From contig JANTQA010000070.1 of NCBI GenBank assembly GCA_027625915.1, forward strand, positions 4,407,001-4,471,000: a stretch of DNA of 64,000 nucleotides, given 5' to 3'. Position 1 is the stretch's first letter, and the number at the start of each line of letters is the position of its first letter. The position numbers were made by a program, and so were the translations under genes. Source of the DNA: Anaeramoeba flamelloides. Lineage: Eukaryota > Metamonada > Anaeramoebidae. Below, piece by piece: positions 21,829 through 34,351 of the stretch. Under the pieces are notes generated by a model. That model did no database searches and was not told the DNA's origin. It was given only the letters and a program-made list of their open reading frames with translations.

Positions 21829-24800
21829 ATGTCCTCAAAACTTTTTTCACTCAGAAACCAATTCTATATTGGAAATTACCAACAATCAATTAATGAAGGA
21901 TCTCTAAAATTGAAATCCCCAAAAGACAAACTTGAAAGGGACTTTTACGTGTACAGAAGCTATATTGGGCTGGGAAATTATCAGATGGTTCTTAATAGCG
22001 TCTCTGAATCTGATCCTCTTGAACTGAAAGTAATTAAACTTTATGCTTCACTTTTAAATAACCCAGAAGAAAACACAGAGGTTGTTTTAGATACTTTAAA
22101 AGGTTGGTTAACTGAGATAGATCTTGAAAACGATTATTTGTTCCAGATAATGGCTGCAACAATTTATTCAAACACGGGAAACTATGATGAAGCACTTCGT
22201 GTCTTAAGCCAAACCAATGAATTGGAAACCTCTGCACTCAAAATCCAAATCTATTTATTAATTAATAGGCAAGATAAAGCCATAGAAGAATTAGATACTA
22301 TTAGAAAGATAAACGAAGATGCAACAATTTATCAACTTGCTTCAAATTGGATCGAGCTTTCTTCGGTTTGTTATCCATCCGTTTTTTTTTTTATTTTATT
22401 TTTTTTCCTTGTTTTTTGATTTAAACGAAACAAAAAAGCATTCAAAATCAACAATTACAACACCTCCCAAAAACCAAAAAAAGACTAGAATTATTTTCGA
22501 TCCTTTGGGATATAAAAAAAAAGTTAATGCTTTCTTTTTGAAAACTTTTTTTTTTTTTTTTTCGATAAAAGTCATTTTCAAAAGAGTGAAAACTCAAAAG
22601 TTAATTAGTCCACCATCAGGTTGCACTATTTAAGTTCTTGAAAACCCTTTTTTTTTGGACACTTTTTAAAATTTATGGATTACACCTTTGAGGGTTGTTT
22701 GTAAACCGGTTTTTAAAAAAGTGTGATCAAAAAAAGTTTTTAGATGAGGCATACAAGTAGGGCTAATTAAGTTTGCCGACTATTTTAAAGACACACTTAA
22801 AAATAGCTTTATTGAAGTTTGTTTATTGCTTTCTAGATATTTTTGAAAACTTTTTTTAAAAATGACTTTTTTTTAAATAATTATCAGGACAATCGAATAA
22901 AATATCTTTTGGGCTTTGAAATATTTAATTTTACTTTCTTTTCTTTCAATTAAATTTGTAATATTGGAATTACATGAGAGTACAATACAACAAAAAGTAA
23001 AGAATAACAGTAAAAGCCACAAACTTCTATAGCCAACAACCAAAATCAAAATCAAAATGTTTTCATTATTTTAAGTACCATCCGAAATTTATGACCAGTT
23101 AATATCACTTATATGCACAAGAGAATATTTAAGGACTATCTGAATTTTATGCTTAGTGAAGATTTATTTTCTGACTCACAACATATTTATTGGCTTAAAA
23201 GAATGTTGAGTTGAGGGATATGATTAAAATTTAAAATTTAGGGTTTTTTCCAACAATTTTTGTTTGGCAAATCCATTTTTGATACAAATTTTATGCCTTT
23301 GCCATTTCCTCACCATGATCGGTAGTCACACCCTTAAAAAAATATAGAATTCATTTCCTTTCCTTCCCTTTCTAGTGTGCCTAAATTCGATTCTCTGTTG
23401 TTGTTGTTTTTTCTTTTTTTTGAATTTTATTTTGTGTTGGAGGATTTTAAAAGCAAAAGTGTATGGATTTGGTCTGTGTTGTGGATTTGTTCTTTTTTTA
23501 AGATAAAACTTCCCATTTTCAATCCCACACACAAGACGTGTCTAAATGGAAAAGTTAATTTTTTAAATTTTGATATTTGCTTGATCATTTTTTTTTGAAG
23601 AAATTTCAAAGAATAAGATTACTGTTTCAACTCAAGGAAAAACCACTTGCTATTTATTTTGATTTTGGTTTTTTTTTGAATGCTCTTTTCATTTCATTTT
23701 GGGATCATCAAGCTCCTTATCTTTTCGTTTTGTTCTTTATAATTGACGTTTTGTGTTTATTTCGAGCATAATAATTCTCCTAATTTGTATGAGAATAATG
23801 ACAAATTAAGAGATCTGATTAGCTACAAATAGGTGGCAGTATACAGTAATATCCGTCCATTCTTTCTGGATCATAATTGTGAAATCAAGCATTTCTTACT
23901 AGACCAAACACAAAACTTTCGAATTCTTTTACAAGTAGCAAATTATACGTTGTTTATTCCCCTTTAATTTGCAATATTGAACAATTTTGGATGATACACA
24001 TGTGGATCCTAATAATTTGGAAAGGTGGTTGAAGCTGTTGTTTTCATTACTCTCTCAACTCAATAATATCAAAATTTGAATTGTTATCCAACTTTTTTGA
24101 AGTTATTTTGATAAAAAGAAAAAAGATTTTGAAAAATTTAAAAAAATATTTGCAAGATCAAAATAAAAAAAATTAAAAAAAAATGAGAAAAGAATAAAAT
24201 AATTATCTTTTTTAGGAAACGATTTGAACTCTAAAAACTGAAAATTTTAGTGAAAATAACACCTATGATTTTTGATCCTCACAAAATCTAAAATTTAAAT
24301 TTTCACCAAATTTTCCAAAATCGAAATTTCATTATCAAAAGGTCACTCTACTTTTTTTTTCAAGGATATTTATACTCTCATCCGAAATTCGAACAGACTT
24401 GAAAAGAAAACAGATTGGCCTTTTAATAGTGGGTAAATAAAATCGATTTTAATTTTGCATTAAAATTATCGAAAATTCACTTCAGTTTTTAGATCATTAA
24501 ATGTTTTCTTAGAAAATTCAAAAAATCCTAAATTTTTCAATTTTTTAACTTTCCTTTAACATACAATCTATTAATTGTTTTTTTTTTGTGTGTAAATAGC
24601 ATTGTGTTTCAATTGCTTCTGTGCCTAAAATTGGGACAGTCTTCATACAACTAAAATTTTTGATTATTTAATCTTTATTTTTTTCTTTTTCATTGTTTGA
24701 AATTTATGTTTCTTTTACAAATATTACCTTAAAAATCAAATTTTACTTTATTTAAATAGAATAACGAACAATCTATACAAAAAGCACTTGAGAGCTATAA

Positions 24801-25104
24801 CGAACTTGGTCAAATATATGGCAAATCTATTTCAATTCTAAATGCGATCGCAGTTTGCCATATGAAATTAGGTGAATTTTCACAAGCAGAAAAACTTTTA
24901 AAAAAAGCATTAGAAAAAAATCCAATTGATCCAATGACAAATAGCAATTTAGTAACAGCACTAAGCAAATCTGGTTTTAATAGTAATATTTTCAAAAAAC
25001 AAGTTGCTACATTGTTATCACTCCGCGAAAAAACCCCTCTTATAGAACAATATCTCAAATTAGAACATGAATTTGATCAAATTGCTGAACAATTTAATAA
25101 CTAA
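21829..25104 (+). CDS. COPE: coatomer subunit epsilon, two exons
   Basis: Exon 1 is 21829-22365 (179 codons) and exon 2 is 24760-25104, joining in phase 0 to 293 residues; human epsilon-COP is 308. Exon 1 encodes KLFSLRNQFYIGNYQQSINE, a GLGNYQMVL repeat and the family motif INEDATIYQLASNWIELSS. Exon 2 encodes the TPR-like AVCHMKLGEFSQAEKLLKKA and the C-terminal TPLIEQYLKLEHEFDQIAEQ, matching the conserved end of the family. The protein is an alpha-solenoid that binds alpha-COP in the B-subcomplex of COPI coats for Golgi-to-ER and intra-Golgi transport. The ATG at 21829 was chosen because MSSKLFSLRNQF aligns with the family start; the frame extends upstream but without conservation. The intron is 2394 bp with a GTTTGT donor and an AATAG acceptor. 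Confidence 0.94.
22366..24759 (+). other. 2394 bp intron of COPE
   Basis: Far longer than the 133-308 bp short introns of the window. On the minus strand 23326-23541 is an open stretch with varied residues (VCGIENGKFYLKKRTNPQHR, then PNPYTFAFKILQHKIKF) ending in a stop, with no ATG; it may be a remnant of an inserted gene. Two related words, ATCCGAAATTTATGACC and TATCTGAATTTTATGC, near 23085 and 23135 resemble TATCCGAATTTTATACT at 60685. No complete TIR element found. Confidence 0.6.
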
Positions 25105-26049
25105 TATGAAATTTTTAAAAATAAGACTAACAAATAATAATTCTAAACAAAAATTCTTTAGAATTTTTGGAAAAAAAAAGAAATGGATATATAAATATAT
25201 CTATAAAACTATTATTGATGGGTTTTTTTTCAAATAATTTGAACAAGAATAATTCATTAGAACGTTTAATTAATTTACTCTTAAATTATTAAAAAAATAA
25301 TAAATTTATTATTATTATTATTTTATTAAAGCATTAATTTGTTTCTCTTTACCCTTTTTTTTTTTTAGTTTAGTGCCAATTAATGAGATTGGGTTTATAT
25401 TTAAACCAGTTTTTTATACTTGATTAATACAAATAAAATGGATTTGTTTGATATTTTTTTTGATATTTTTGAAAATAAAAAGAAAGAAGAAAAAAAAAAT
25501 GATTATGGATTTATAATAGCCCATATTCCTTTATTTTTGAATCCATCGATGACCCCTGATTCAATCAGATTGATATTCGTTTTCTTGTATTGATAAAGAA
25601 AACTTTGCTTCGGGGAGGAGTTTCTAATAACAAATTGACGATATATTAATTATTTTTATTGTTATTATTATTTAGTTAAAAGTTTTATCTTTGAAATAAC
25701 AAAACTTCAAGATCAATTAAAAAATGAATAGGGGAGAATACTTTTTGACGAAAGTCAATTTTTTTTCTATTGTTTTCTATTTTTTTGGAAATAAGAATTA
25801 ATAAAAATTTTTTTTTTTCTTTTTTTATAAAACATTTACTCTTGAATTTGGTAGTAATTGATCAGTGGTTCAACCTTAAAATTAATTAATTATTTTTTTA
25901 AAAAAATGAATCTAATCTAAACTCCAACAAAAATGTAGGGAACAGAACAAAATTCATTTTTTGAAAGTAAAATCTTGATAATAAAATTATATATAAAAGA
26001 GTTAAATTAGAGCAATTGACGAATTAAAACAGTTAACAGTAGTTTATAA

Positions 26050-27420
26050 TTTATATTAATTGATTTAGATCTGAAAAATATAACATCATTTTTGATATTT
26101 TTTTTTAATATTTTTGCTAGAGAAAAATAACATTTACAAGATTCACAAAAGAAATAAATAATTATAAATCGAAATAAAAAAATGATATATCAAAAAATCT
26201 TTTAGTAAGGATTTATTGTCAATAGATAGTTTTTAAAAAAACAACTTAATGCCGTATTGTGAGAGGTTTAAAGTAGTGATATTTGTGCTTTCTACTTTAT
26301 GTGAGTGTTTATCTGTTAGAGTCTAGAAACAGTTATGAAGTAGTATTTTAAACCCAATTTAGTTTTTTAAGAGAAAAAAATTTGGAATGAGGATTTATTA
26401 TTTTTCAGGGTTAAATCAAAGAGACATTTAATATGGTAATGATATAATTTTGAAGTGACTAAATTTGGGATTCCTAATTCAAAGAGAAAATATTAGCAGT
26501 TATTAGAATTATTTAACAGTTGAAAAAAAATATAAATAAGGCTGAAAAGAAGTGTCTGGCTATAAAACAAACAGAGATGGATAAAAGTAAAGAAAGAAAC
26601 CTAAAAAATTTAAAATATCTAATAGGGAAAATCTTAAAGTTATTGAACCCAAACGAATTTGCATTTTTGAGTTTTTAGCGAATATTTCGATTTTATTTCC
26701 TTTTTCCTGATATTGTGTTGAATCATATTTCACGTATATTATTCTCATATGATGTTATATATTTCTATTTGTTCATTTTACTCAGTGATTCATATATTTA
26801 CTCTTTGGATATTATGATGCTGAAGTCAAAATTTTTGATTTTTTTTACGGCATTTTTTCCATTTTCTTTTATATTTTTTTCATTTTTTTTACAGCACCCA
26901 GATGAAATTGTCGATATCATCAATTTTTCTTTTTTTAGTTTGGTATATTTTGGTTTTTGGTACTTTTTTATCTATATGTATGTATTTATTCATGGATTTT
27001 ACCTATGCAACAGTTCAAAAAGAGTTGTTGATGATATGTAGTTTATATGTGGTTTTATTTTACTGGAATTTTCTGGGAATAGAATTATTGTGAGAAATTT
27101 TGGAACGAGTATAACAAAAAAATTGTTTTTAGGATATTTGTTAAAATCCAACTATCGATTCTTTATCAACAAAAGTTAGATGTCATCAATAAATTTTATT
27201 TAAGTTTTATCTATTTCAAAGAAGTCCAACTTTAATCTCTTATCAATCATTATTCTATAGATAATTCAAATCGAAAGATAAATTATTATTTATTTAGAAA
27301 AAATGAAATGAAAACAAAAAACTTAAAGATGAAAAAAAGCTAATAAAATTTTTGGATAAATCAAAATTATTTCCAGAGTTGAATGAAAGCGTGATGTTGT
27401 TATTTTTTTAACCTTACACA
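26050..27420 (-). repeat. degenerate 1.37 kb dispersed element (family D), copy 1
   Basis: Collinear with 32022-33390 over its whole length with many point changes and small indels. Left end GATTTAGATCTGAAAAATAT, right end near GGATAAATCAAAATTATTTC. The minus strand has coding remnants centred on the peptide MISTISSGCCKKNEKN, broken by frameshifts and stops relative to copy 2. It looks like a dead transposon; the peptide is not one I can assign to a transposase family. Confidence 0.8.
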
Positions 27421-29137
27421 CTGTTTATTTTTCAAAAAACTTCTGGTTTAGATTTTTGATCTATAAATTTCTTAGTTGAAATATTAAATATCAAATATTT
27501 CAGAAATAAAAATCATGATTGAGATTCTGGTAATAACATATATTATCACAATATTTTCAATAAATAAACAATAACAATTGGAATTATAAAGATTAGTACT
27601 ATTTTATCATTATAATCCAAAAAACTGCGTATAATACAAAATCAAAATATTATACATTATTGTGATATAATGATAAAAATTATTTTTTTTTTTAAATTAA
27701 AATAAAAATTTTTCTTTTCATTTGTTTTTTTTAGAAAAAGAAAAATCTTCATATGAATTTTATAGACAAACTAAGAAATAACCATTTTCAAAAAATACAC
27801 GCAGATCTATAAAATATGTGTTTTTTTTTGTCAATGAAGTTATTACCCACACAACTTGAATAATCAAAGGAAGAAAGGGTTAATTGAATTCTTATTAGGG
27901 AATTTGGGGTAAAAACAGTTTAAATTCTAATTGTGTTTAAGAGTTCAATGTCAAGATACGAGAAGAATAACAAAAAGAAAGTATGTTTTCCAAAGATTTT
28001 TATAATTAATGTCAATGTAGCTAGGTTATAAAAAAGCATTTGAAATGATATTTGACCCCTTTAAACTTTTATCTGGAAATTAAGAAAATTTTTTAACCCA
28101 AGAACACATTCTATAAATAATGTATGAAAGTTTGGTTGTTTTAGAGGACTTTTTATTAATTGCAATTTAAAATATTCTAAGAGATTTAGAAATGATAATT
28201 TAAAATTTGTTATTATTATTGTTGATGTAAAGGATCGATCGATCTGTTAACCAAATCAAAATTTAATACAATAAAAACTCTTTGATCATCAATCAAATTA
28301 ATTTGTTTACTTTTTTATCTATTTTGAAAATATTACTTTTTTAAAGTCTTGATCATTTTTTTATCCAGGCAAATATTTTTTGAATTTTGAAAACAAGCCG
28401 AATTAGCCTAAACTGCATCAAAAATTATGTCTCAATTAATTTTTTATCACAATACTGAGAGATGACTCAAAATTTGTATACAATTATCGACATTCTATGA
28501 AATATCACAATTTGTTATATTATCTATGATCGTGATTTAATAATATTAATCACCATTTTGTGAGCTTTATCTTTACTTGAATTCATTTTCGTGATTTTTG
28601 AAACTTTATCGGAAATTTAAAGAGATGTCGTCAAAACATCTATTATTCCGTAATATAAAAAATCAAGATTTAATTGGTGTCGAAAATAATTATTTTTAAA
28701 TCAAGGAATTTTTTTCAGAAAATTATTCCCAAATAGGCAAAGTAATTTCGAATGAATTTAAAATCATTTTACCAAATGAAATCTAAACTTAACAATAAGA
28801 AATTTCAAAGATCATGAAATAAAAAAAAAAATAATAATTAAATAAACAATAATCATTTCTTTTTTAATTTCAGAGATAAACTAGTTTTTGTTGACCCTGT
28901 TGATATATTTTAAATACATCTATTTAATTTTATGATCTAAATGTTATTTAAAGATTAGAAAAATTGTATATCATTTTTTTAAAGAGGGTATTGCTAAGTA
29001 AGAAATATTCAAAACCATATTTTGGAAAAATAAATATAGAAAAAACAAAGGACAGTTTCAAAAATTTGGGAAAATTTTGTCTCAATTATAATGTTTCTGA
29101 AAGAATCTTGTTATCAGATTATCAAATTTTAGGTTAC

Positions 29138-29595
29138 TGTTGAGAGAAAAAATGTTGGACAGAGAAAAATAGTTGGACAAAATTTTTATTTGGGAACATT
29201 ACTGAATTGATTTTTAATTTCTTTGGTTTGTGAAATAACTAAAGAAAATAACAATAATCTACTGATTAGAATAAGGATTAATGTAATTCTACTTTTTCAA
29301 AACCTTCTCTCTTATAATCTAAAGCAAGTTTAAAAATTAGCATTTTCAGAATTAATAGTAAACTTTACTAAAACTTGGATTTTTGTTACAATAACATGAT
29401 CTACTTTATTTATCAACCATTCAAATGAGTATTCTACACACACCACAGATTAATAAACTTGTGACACCTTTAAACCTGGATTTATATAAAATTCACCTAG
29501 TTATCAATAGGATTTGATTTTCAATTTTACTAATGTTCCCAATTAAAAATGGTGTCTAACTATTTTTCTGTGTCCAACTATTTTTCTCTCAACAG
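29138..29595. mobile_element. 458 bp TIR element with TA target duplication
   Basis: Inverted ends CTGTTGAGAGAAAAA and TTTTTCTCTCAACAG are flanked by TA at 29136-29137 and 29596-29597. Inverted similarity continues for about 70 bp and includes a tandem GTTGGACA(C)AGAAAAATAGTTGGACA unit and GGGAACATTA. The interior has no ORF. This is a non-autonomous element of Tc1/mariner-like habit; its ends differ from the 15105/53710 family. Confidence 0.85.
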
Positions 29596-30000
29596 TAAAA
29601 TCTAAAGCAAAATTATTGTATGTCTTGAAATAAAAACTATTAAAAAGCTCTCAAATTTATCTGAATTCGTATTTAAAACACATATATTTGAAAACAAATT
29701 CAAGTTCTACTTTGAAATAGTATTCACACATGTTTCCTCTCATATTAAAGATTTTCTTTAAACAATCAAAACAAATCTATTAAACAATTATTTTCTCGAA
29801 TTCAGCATTGATAACCCTCAAATATTTTTTGATAACCACTAAAGTATGCGTCTCGAAATAAAGAAAACAAATTATGCTTAATTTGAAAAATTTTTCCCTA
29901 ATTTTTTTATTTTTTTAATCTAAATATTTTTTTCTTTATTTAACACAAGACTTTTTTGGTGTATCTGATAACCAACTAAAAAAAGACTTTTTTTTTTCAA

Positions 30001-33000
30001 ATGACTCAAAATACACCAATAAAAAAAGATCCAAACATTTTTCAAACACCAGATCCTCAATCAGTTCCTGAGTTTAGGAATAGCGATCCAAAAGAAGAAG
30101 AAAAAAAAATAAAACAAAACAAAATTAATACCTTTGAACAATTAAATGAATTGTCTAAACAATGTGAAACAAAAGAACAAAGATACAAACGTTTACGTAC
30201 CGAAATATTGCAGTTACTAAAACATTTAGAACATTCAAAAGTAAGTTTATTTAGAATACATACCATACCTTTTAAAAGAAATTTCCTTTCTTTTTTTTTA
30301 ATACTTTTTCTTTTTGTTAAAAAAAAATCACAAATAATAAAACAAAAAAAAATATTCAATTTAAAACAAAAAGAACGAGAGCAATGTCACAGATTTTTCG
30401 CCAAAAACTTTAACTCACTCACTCTTAGATTTAAAAATAAAACTCAACGAGACAAAAAGAAGTGGTTTAATAGGAAATGAAAGTATAAAAGAAACAGAAA
30501 ACGAACAAGAAAGAAATACCTCAAAAGTGATTTCAGGTATAAATAGTGTAAAAACTACAACAAAGACAGAAAAAACAAAAGAAATTAATCTTAAAAAGGA
30601 AAAATCAATTGGGATCAAAAAAGAAAAAGAAAAAGAAACAGAAATGGAAAAAGAAGAAATTAAAACAAAACAAAATATTACCTATGAATTCAAAGAATTA
30701 ACAAATAATCAAGAAAATTCAAAAAAAAGAAGAGAAGAAATAAAAAAACGTATTGAAAAACTTGAATTGTTATTAGGAATCAAAACCTCTAAAACTACCT
30801 CCCAAATTGAGCAAGGGACTTTAACAGAACGAGTAAATAAAATAGTCGAGATCACAAAACTATGGGATTTAAAAAAATTATCAAATATTGAGAGAAAAAT
30901 TCAGAGCTATTTACATCAAATTGAATCTTTTAAACCAGAAACTGGCTTTGAAATTAATGAGAATACTCATAAAAAGGTAAATTTTAATTCTTTATTTACA
31001 GCTTATTCAATTCTTTATTATCTCTTCTACTAGTATGATTAATATTAAAAAAGTACAGGGTAATTATTTTCAAAAGACACTATTATATCATTTAACACCA
31101 TATAACAAAACAAATTGTTTCCTTAATTGATGAGAAAATAATTTAAAACAGAACTGATTCGCCCCTCGAGAGTATTATATATTGAAAAAATAGAAATATA
31201 AATTTTATCTTGTTTTATGAACATATAATTGTGTATTTATTTTTTTATAATGTAAAAGAAGTCACTTTGGGAATAATTCATTTTTTTGATAATCTTTCAA
31301 CGAAGGTATTTCCAAAAAAGTGGGACATTTTTTTATAACATATTATATAAAATTCTCTGTAGTTAGTAGTTCTATCCATAAACTGGTATTATCAAATCAA
31401 GAGAAATATTAATATTGATTAAATGGGATCATTATCCTTTAAGTGTATATTCAAAATATGATAGCCCAAAATATTTCCAAAGTGACTTCTTTCACATTAT
31501 AAAAAAATGCCCAATATGGAAAGGATAAAAATGATTTTTTAAACAATAAAATACAGTTAAAAAGTTTTCCATCATATTAGAATTTTTTTCGAGATTAAAC
31601 CTCTTATTAAAACAATTTTTATGTTATTATCAAAAAGAAAAAAATAATCACTAATTTAAACCACTTGAAAAATAGATCAAATAAAATTAAGAACAAAGAC
31701 TTTTCATATCTTAAATTAAAGAAATACCTTCCTAACAAACAAATTGAATTATTATTAAGAATCAATTTATGATGTATGGCAATTTTGTGAGATTTAAATA
31801 TTTTATTAGAATTGAGTTTGATAAAAATATTTTATAATAAATTTACCCAGCTTTTTTGTCAATAGCTTCCACATGTATCATAATCCCTTATTCTTTATTA
31901 AAAGACCTTCTAATCCCCAATTCAAAATTTTTGAAAAAAATATCTTATTAAATAAATTCTATAAGAAAAACTAAATTCGACCTACTAACTAATTTAAATA
32001 TTAACAGTTATTTATCAAATATATTAAGTGATGTAGATCTGAAAAATATAGCATCATTTTTTAATTTTTTTTTATATTTTTGTTAGAGAAAAATAACATT
32101 TATAATATCTTCACATTACAAAAAATAAAAAATTATAAATCGAAATAAAAAAATGATATATCAAAAATTATTTTAGTAAGGATTTAATGTTTAAATACCA
32201 AAAAAAAACTTAATCTGTAAAATAGAGAATTTTAAAGTAGTGATATTTGTATCTTCTAATTTTACGGGTGGCGAGACGTTAGTGTCTAGAAACAGTCATT
32301 AGAAGAATTTTAAACCCAATTTAGTTTTTTAAGAGAAAAAATTTTGGAATGAGGATTTATTATTAACGGTTAAATGCCAGAAAAACACTTAATCTGTGAA
32401 AAAGATAATTTGAAGTTATGAATAAATTCATAACTTCAAATTCAAAGAGAAAATATTAGCAGTTATTAGAATTATTTAAAAGTTGAAAAAAAATCATAAA
32501 TAAGGCTGAAATGAAGTGTCTAGATATAAAATAAACAGAGAACAAGAAAAGTGAACACATAAGCCAAAAGAATTTAAAAATAGAAAGTAAGGAAAAACTT
32601 TAAGTTATTAGATCAAAGCGAACTTGCATTTTTGAGTTGTTAGGGATTATTTGGATTTGATTTCCTTTTCCTAATAGCGTGTTGAGTCATATTGAAATGA
32701 AAGTATTCTCTGGTGATGTTATAGATTTCTTCTTTGTTAATTTTACTCAGTAATTCATCTATATAATCTTTGGCTGACAATGATGTTGAAGTCAAAATTT
32801 TTGATTTTTTTGAGGTATTTTTTCCATTTTCTTTTATATTTTTTTCATTTTTTTTACAGCACCCAGATGAAATTGTAGATATCATCAATTTTTCTTTTTT
32901 TGTAGCATGGACATATTTTTGATTATGATACTTTTTTCCATCTATGTGTGTGTATCTATTCGAACCGTTTTAGAATGATTTCTAGGTTTGAATAGAGTTG

Positions 33001-34351
33001 TTGATAATTTATATTTTAGGTATGGTTGTCTTTATCAAACGTTGTCTGCAAATTGAATTATTTTGAAAAATTTTCGAGAGTATAACAAAAAAAAATGTAT
33101 TTGAAAATTTGTTGAAATTTAACTAACAATTCTTGATCGACCAAATGATTAGACACCATCAACTAATTTTATTTTAGTTTTATCTATTCCGAAGAAGTAC
33201 AACTTTAATCTTCTATCAATCATTGAAAAAAATTGTAACAAACGTAAAAAATTACATAATTAGAAAAAACGAAATAAAAACAAAAAACTTAAAAGATGAA
33301 AAAAAGTTAATAAAATTTTCGGATAAATCGAAATTATTTCCAGATTTGAATGAAAGTGTGATATTGTTATTCTTTTAACCGTTTTAACTATGCTAAAAAT
33401 TTTGAATGTTAGTTTAATTCAATATCAGACAAATTATCCCCCCTTTTAAAAATTATTTTCATTTTTTTACTTAGCCTTTTAGAAAGGATTTCTTTTTTTA
33501 GAATAATTCATCTGGAAACAATCTTTTAAAATAGAGAAAGTATGGATGTGCCATTGATAACGCTTAAAAAGTGAATCATTTTCTTTAATCCCAAGAGAAT
33601 AAAAAAATGATTTAACTAAAGTATAACACTTTAAAGAACAAATGGGGTATTTTTAGTATCCTAAGTATTTGTATCAAAATGAATTATTCCCAAAAAACTT
33701 CATATGCTCTAAAAATGAAAAAGAATTTTAAACTAAAAATAAAAAAAATGAAAAAAAAATAAAAGTAATTTTGTTTTTAAAATAATAAAGTTTATTGAAA
33801 TTTTTCAAAACAAATGTTAAAAAAGGTTATAATTTGAGTTTAATGCTATCAATCACACTTTGTAAAATAATATAAATTGAATAAAATTCAAAAATTAAAA
33901 TTAAATCATAATAATATAAATATACCTAATTTAATTTCTTCTTTTATTTTACGTTATTCTCTTCCTTTTGTTTTATTTTAATTTTCTTTTTTCTTTTTTC
34001 TCATGTACATTAAAAAAAAAAAAAAATATTCTTGTCTTAATAAATAATTAAAAATAATTTTAGCTGAGAGAAATCCAGGATAAGATGTCTAATGTTTCAA
34101 CCACTGTAAAAAAACTTCCAGAAACAATTACAGAACTAAATAAAGGACAAGAAAATCACAATCAAAAAATTTCAATATTAACAACTGCTAAAGAACTTGA
34201 TGAAGATCAAAAAGAATTAATGAATAATTTTGAAGATCATCAACCAGTAATAGAATTATTACAAACAAACATTCAAGATAATATGAAGATAATTAAATCA
34301 AATACTGCTCTTCTTCAAAAAAGAATTAAAGAATTAAAGGGGAATCTCTAA
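30001..34351 (+). CDS. DCTN2: dynactin subunit 2 (dynamitin), three exons
   Basis: Exons 30001-30240, about 30374-30976 and 34064-34351 give 376 residues (human 401). Matches to dynamitin in order: DPNIFQTPDP near the N-terminus, ETKEQRYKRLRTEILQLLKH at the end of exon 1, TLTHSLLDLKIKLNETKRSG early in exon 2, ITYEFKEL followed by a coiled coil (about 182-215), TERVNKIVEITKLWDLKKLS, and the C-terminal coiled coil ending LLQKRIKEL. Dynamitin is the central shoulder subunit of dynactin, the dynein activator. Intron 1 is 133 bp (GTAAGT donor); its acceptor is uncertain because only AAAAAG at 30373 or ACGAG at 30379 keeps the frame, while the better-looking CACAG at 30392 does not. Intron 2 is 3087 bp (GTAAAT to TTTTAG) and holds two repeat insertions. 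A Lys/Glu/Thr-rich insertion sits in exon 2. Confidence 0.87.
31239..31508. mobile_element. 270 bp TIR element inside DCTN2 intron 2
   Basis: The arms 31239-31276 and 31471-31508 are inverted copies: ATTTTTTTATAATGTAAAAG and AAGTCACTTTGG on the left return inverted as CCAAAGTGACTTCTTTCACATTATAAAAAAAT on the right in two blocks. About 37 bp of arm with two or three mismatches around a 194 bp AT-rich core. No ORF. No clear target duplication can be called because the ends are A/T runs. Confidence 0.8.
32022..33390 (-). repeat. degenerate 1.37 kb dispersed element (family D), copy 2, with coding remnant
   Basis: Collinear with 26050-27420. On the minus strand from about 32990 to 32640 an open frame encodes RYTHIDGKKYHNQKYVHATK, then MISTISSGCCKKNEKN, then AKDYIDELLSKINKEEIYNI and a basic end RKRKSNPNNP before TAA; upstream of it the frame meets a stop, so this is the C-terminal part of a dead gene. 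An internal perfect hairpin with 15 bp arms (TTTGAAGTTATGAAT) lies at 32409-32440 and is absent from copy 1. No conserved catalytic motif is visible. Confidence 0.8.

Larger units (their letters stand above)
25105..30000. other. intergenic with two mobile-element-like insertions
   Basis: Outside the degenerate 1.37 kb element (26050-27420) and the TIR element (29138-29595) this is AT-rich DNA with short ATT microsatellites near 25308 and no supported gene. The frames around 26560-27093 belong to the degenerate element. Confidence 0.5.
30977..34063 (+). other. 3087 bp intron 2 of DCTN2
   Basis: Holds the TIR element 31239-31508 and the degenerate family D element 32022-33390, together more than half of its length. 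The rest is AT-rich with no gene. Confidence 0.75.

Noticed and set aside
30393..30428. CACAG (30391-30392) or CTTAG (30427-30428) as the DCTN2 intron 1 acceptor
   Set aside because: Both look better than AAAAAG, but exon 1 ends in phase 0 and both would run into a stop or the wrong frame, losing the conserved dynamitin segment.
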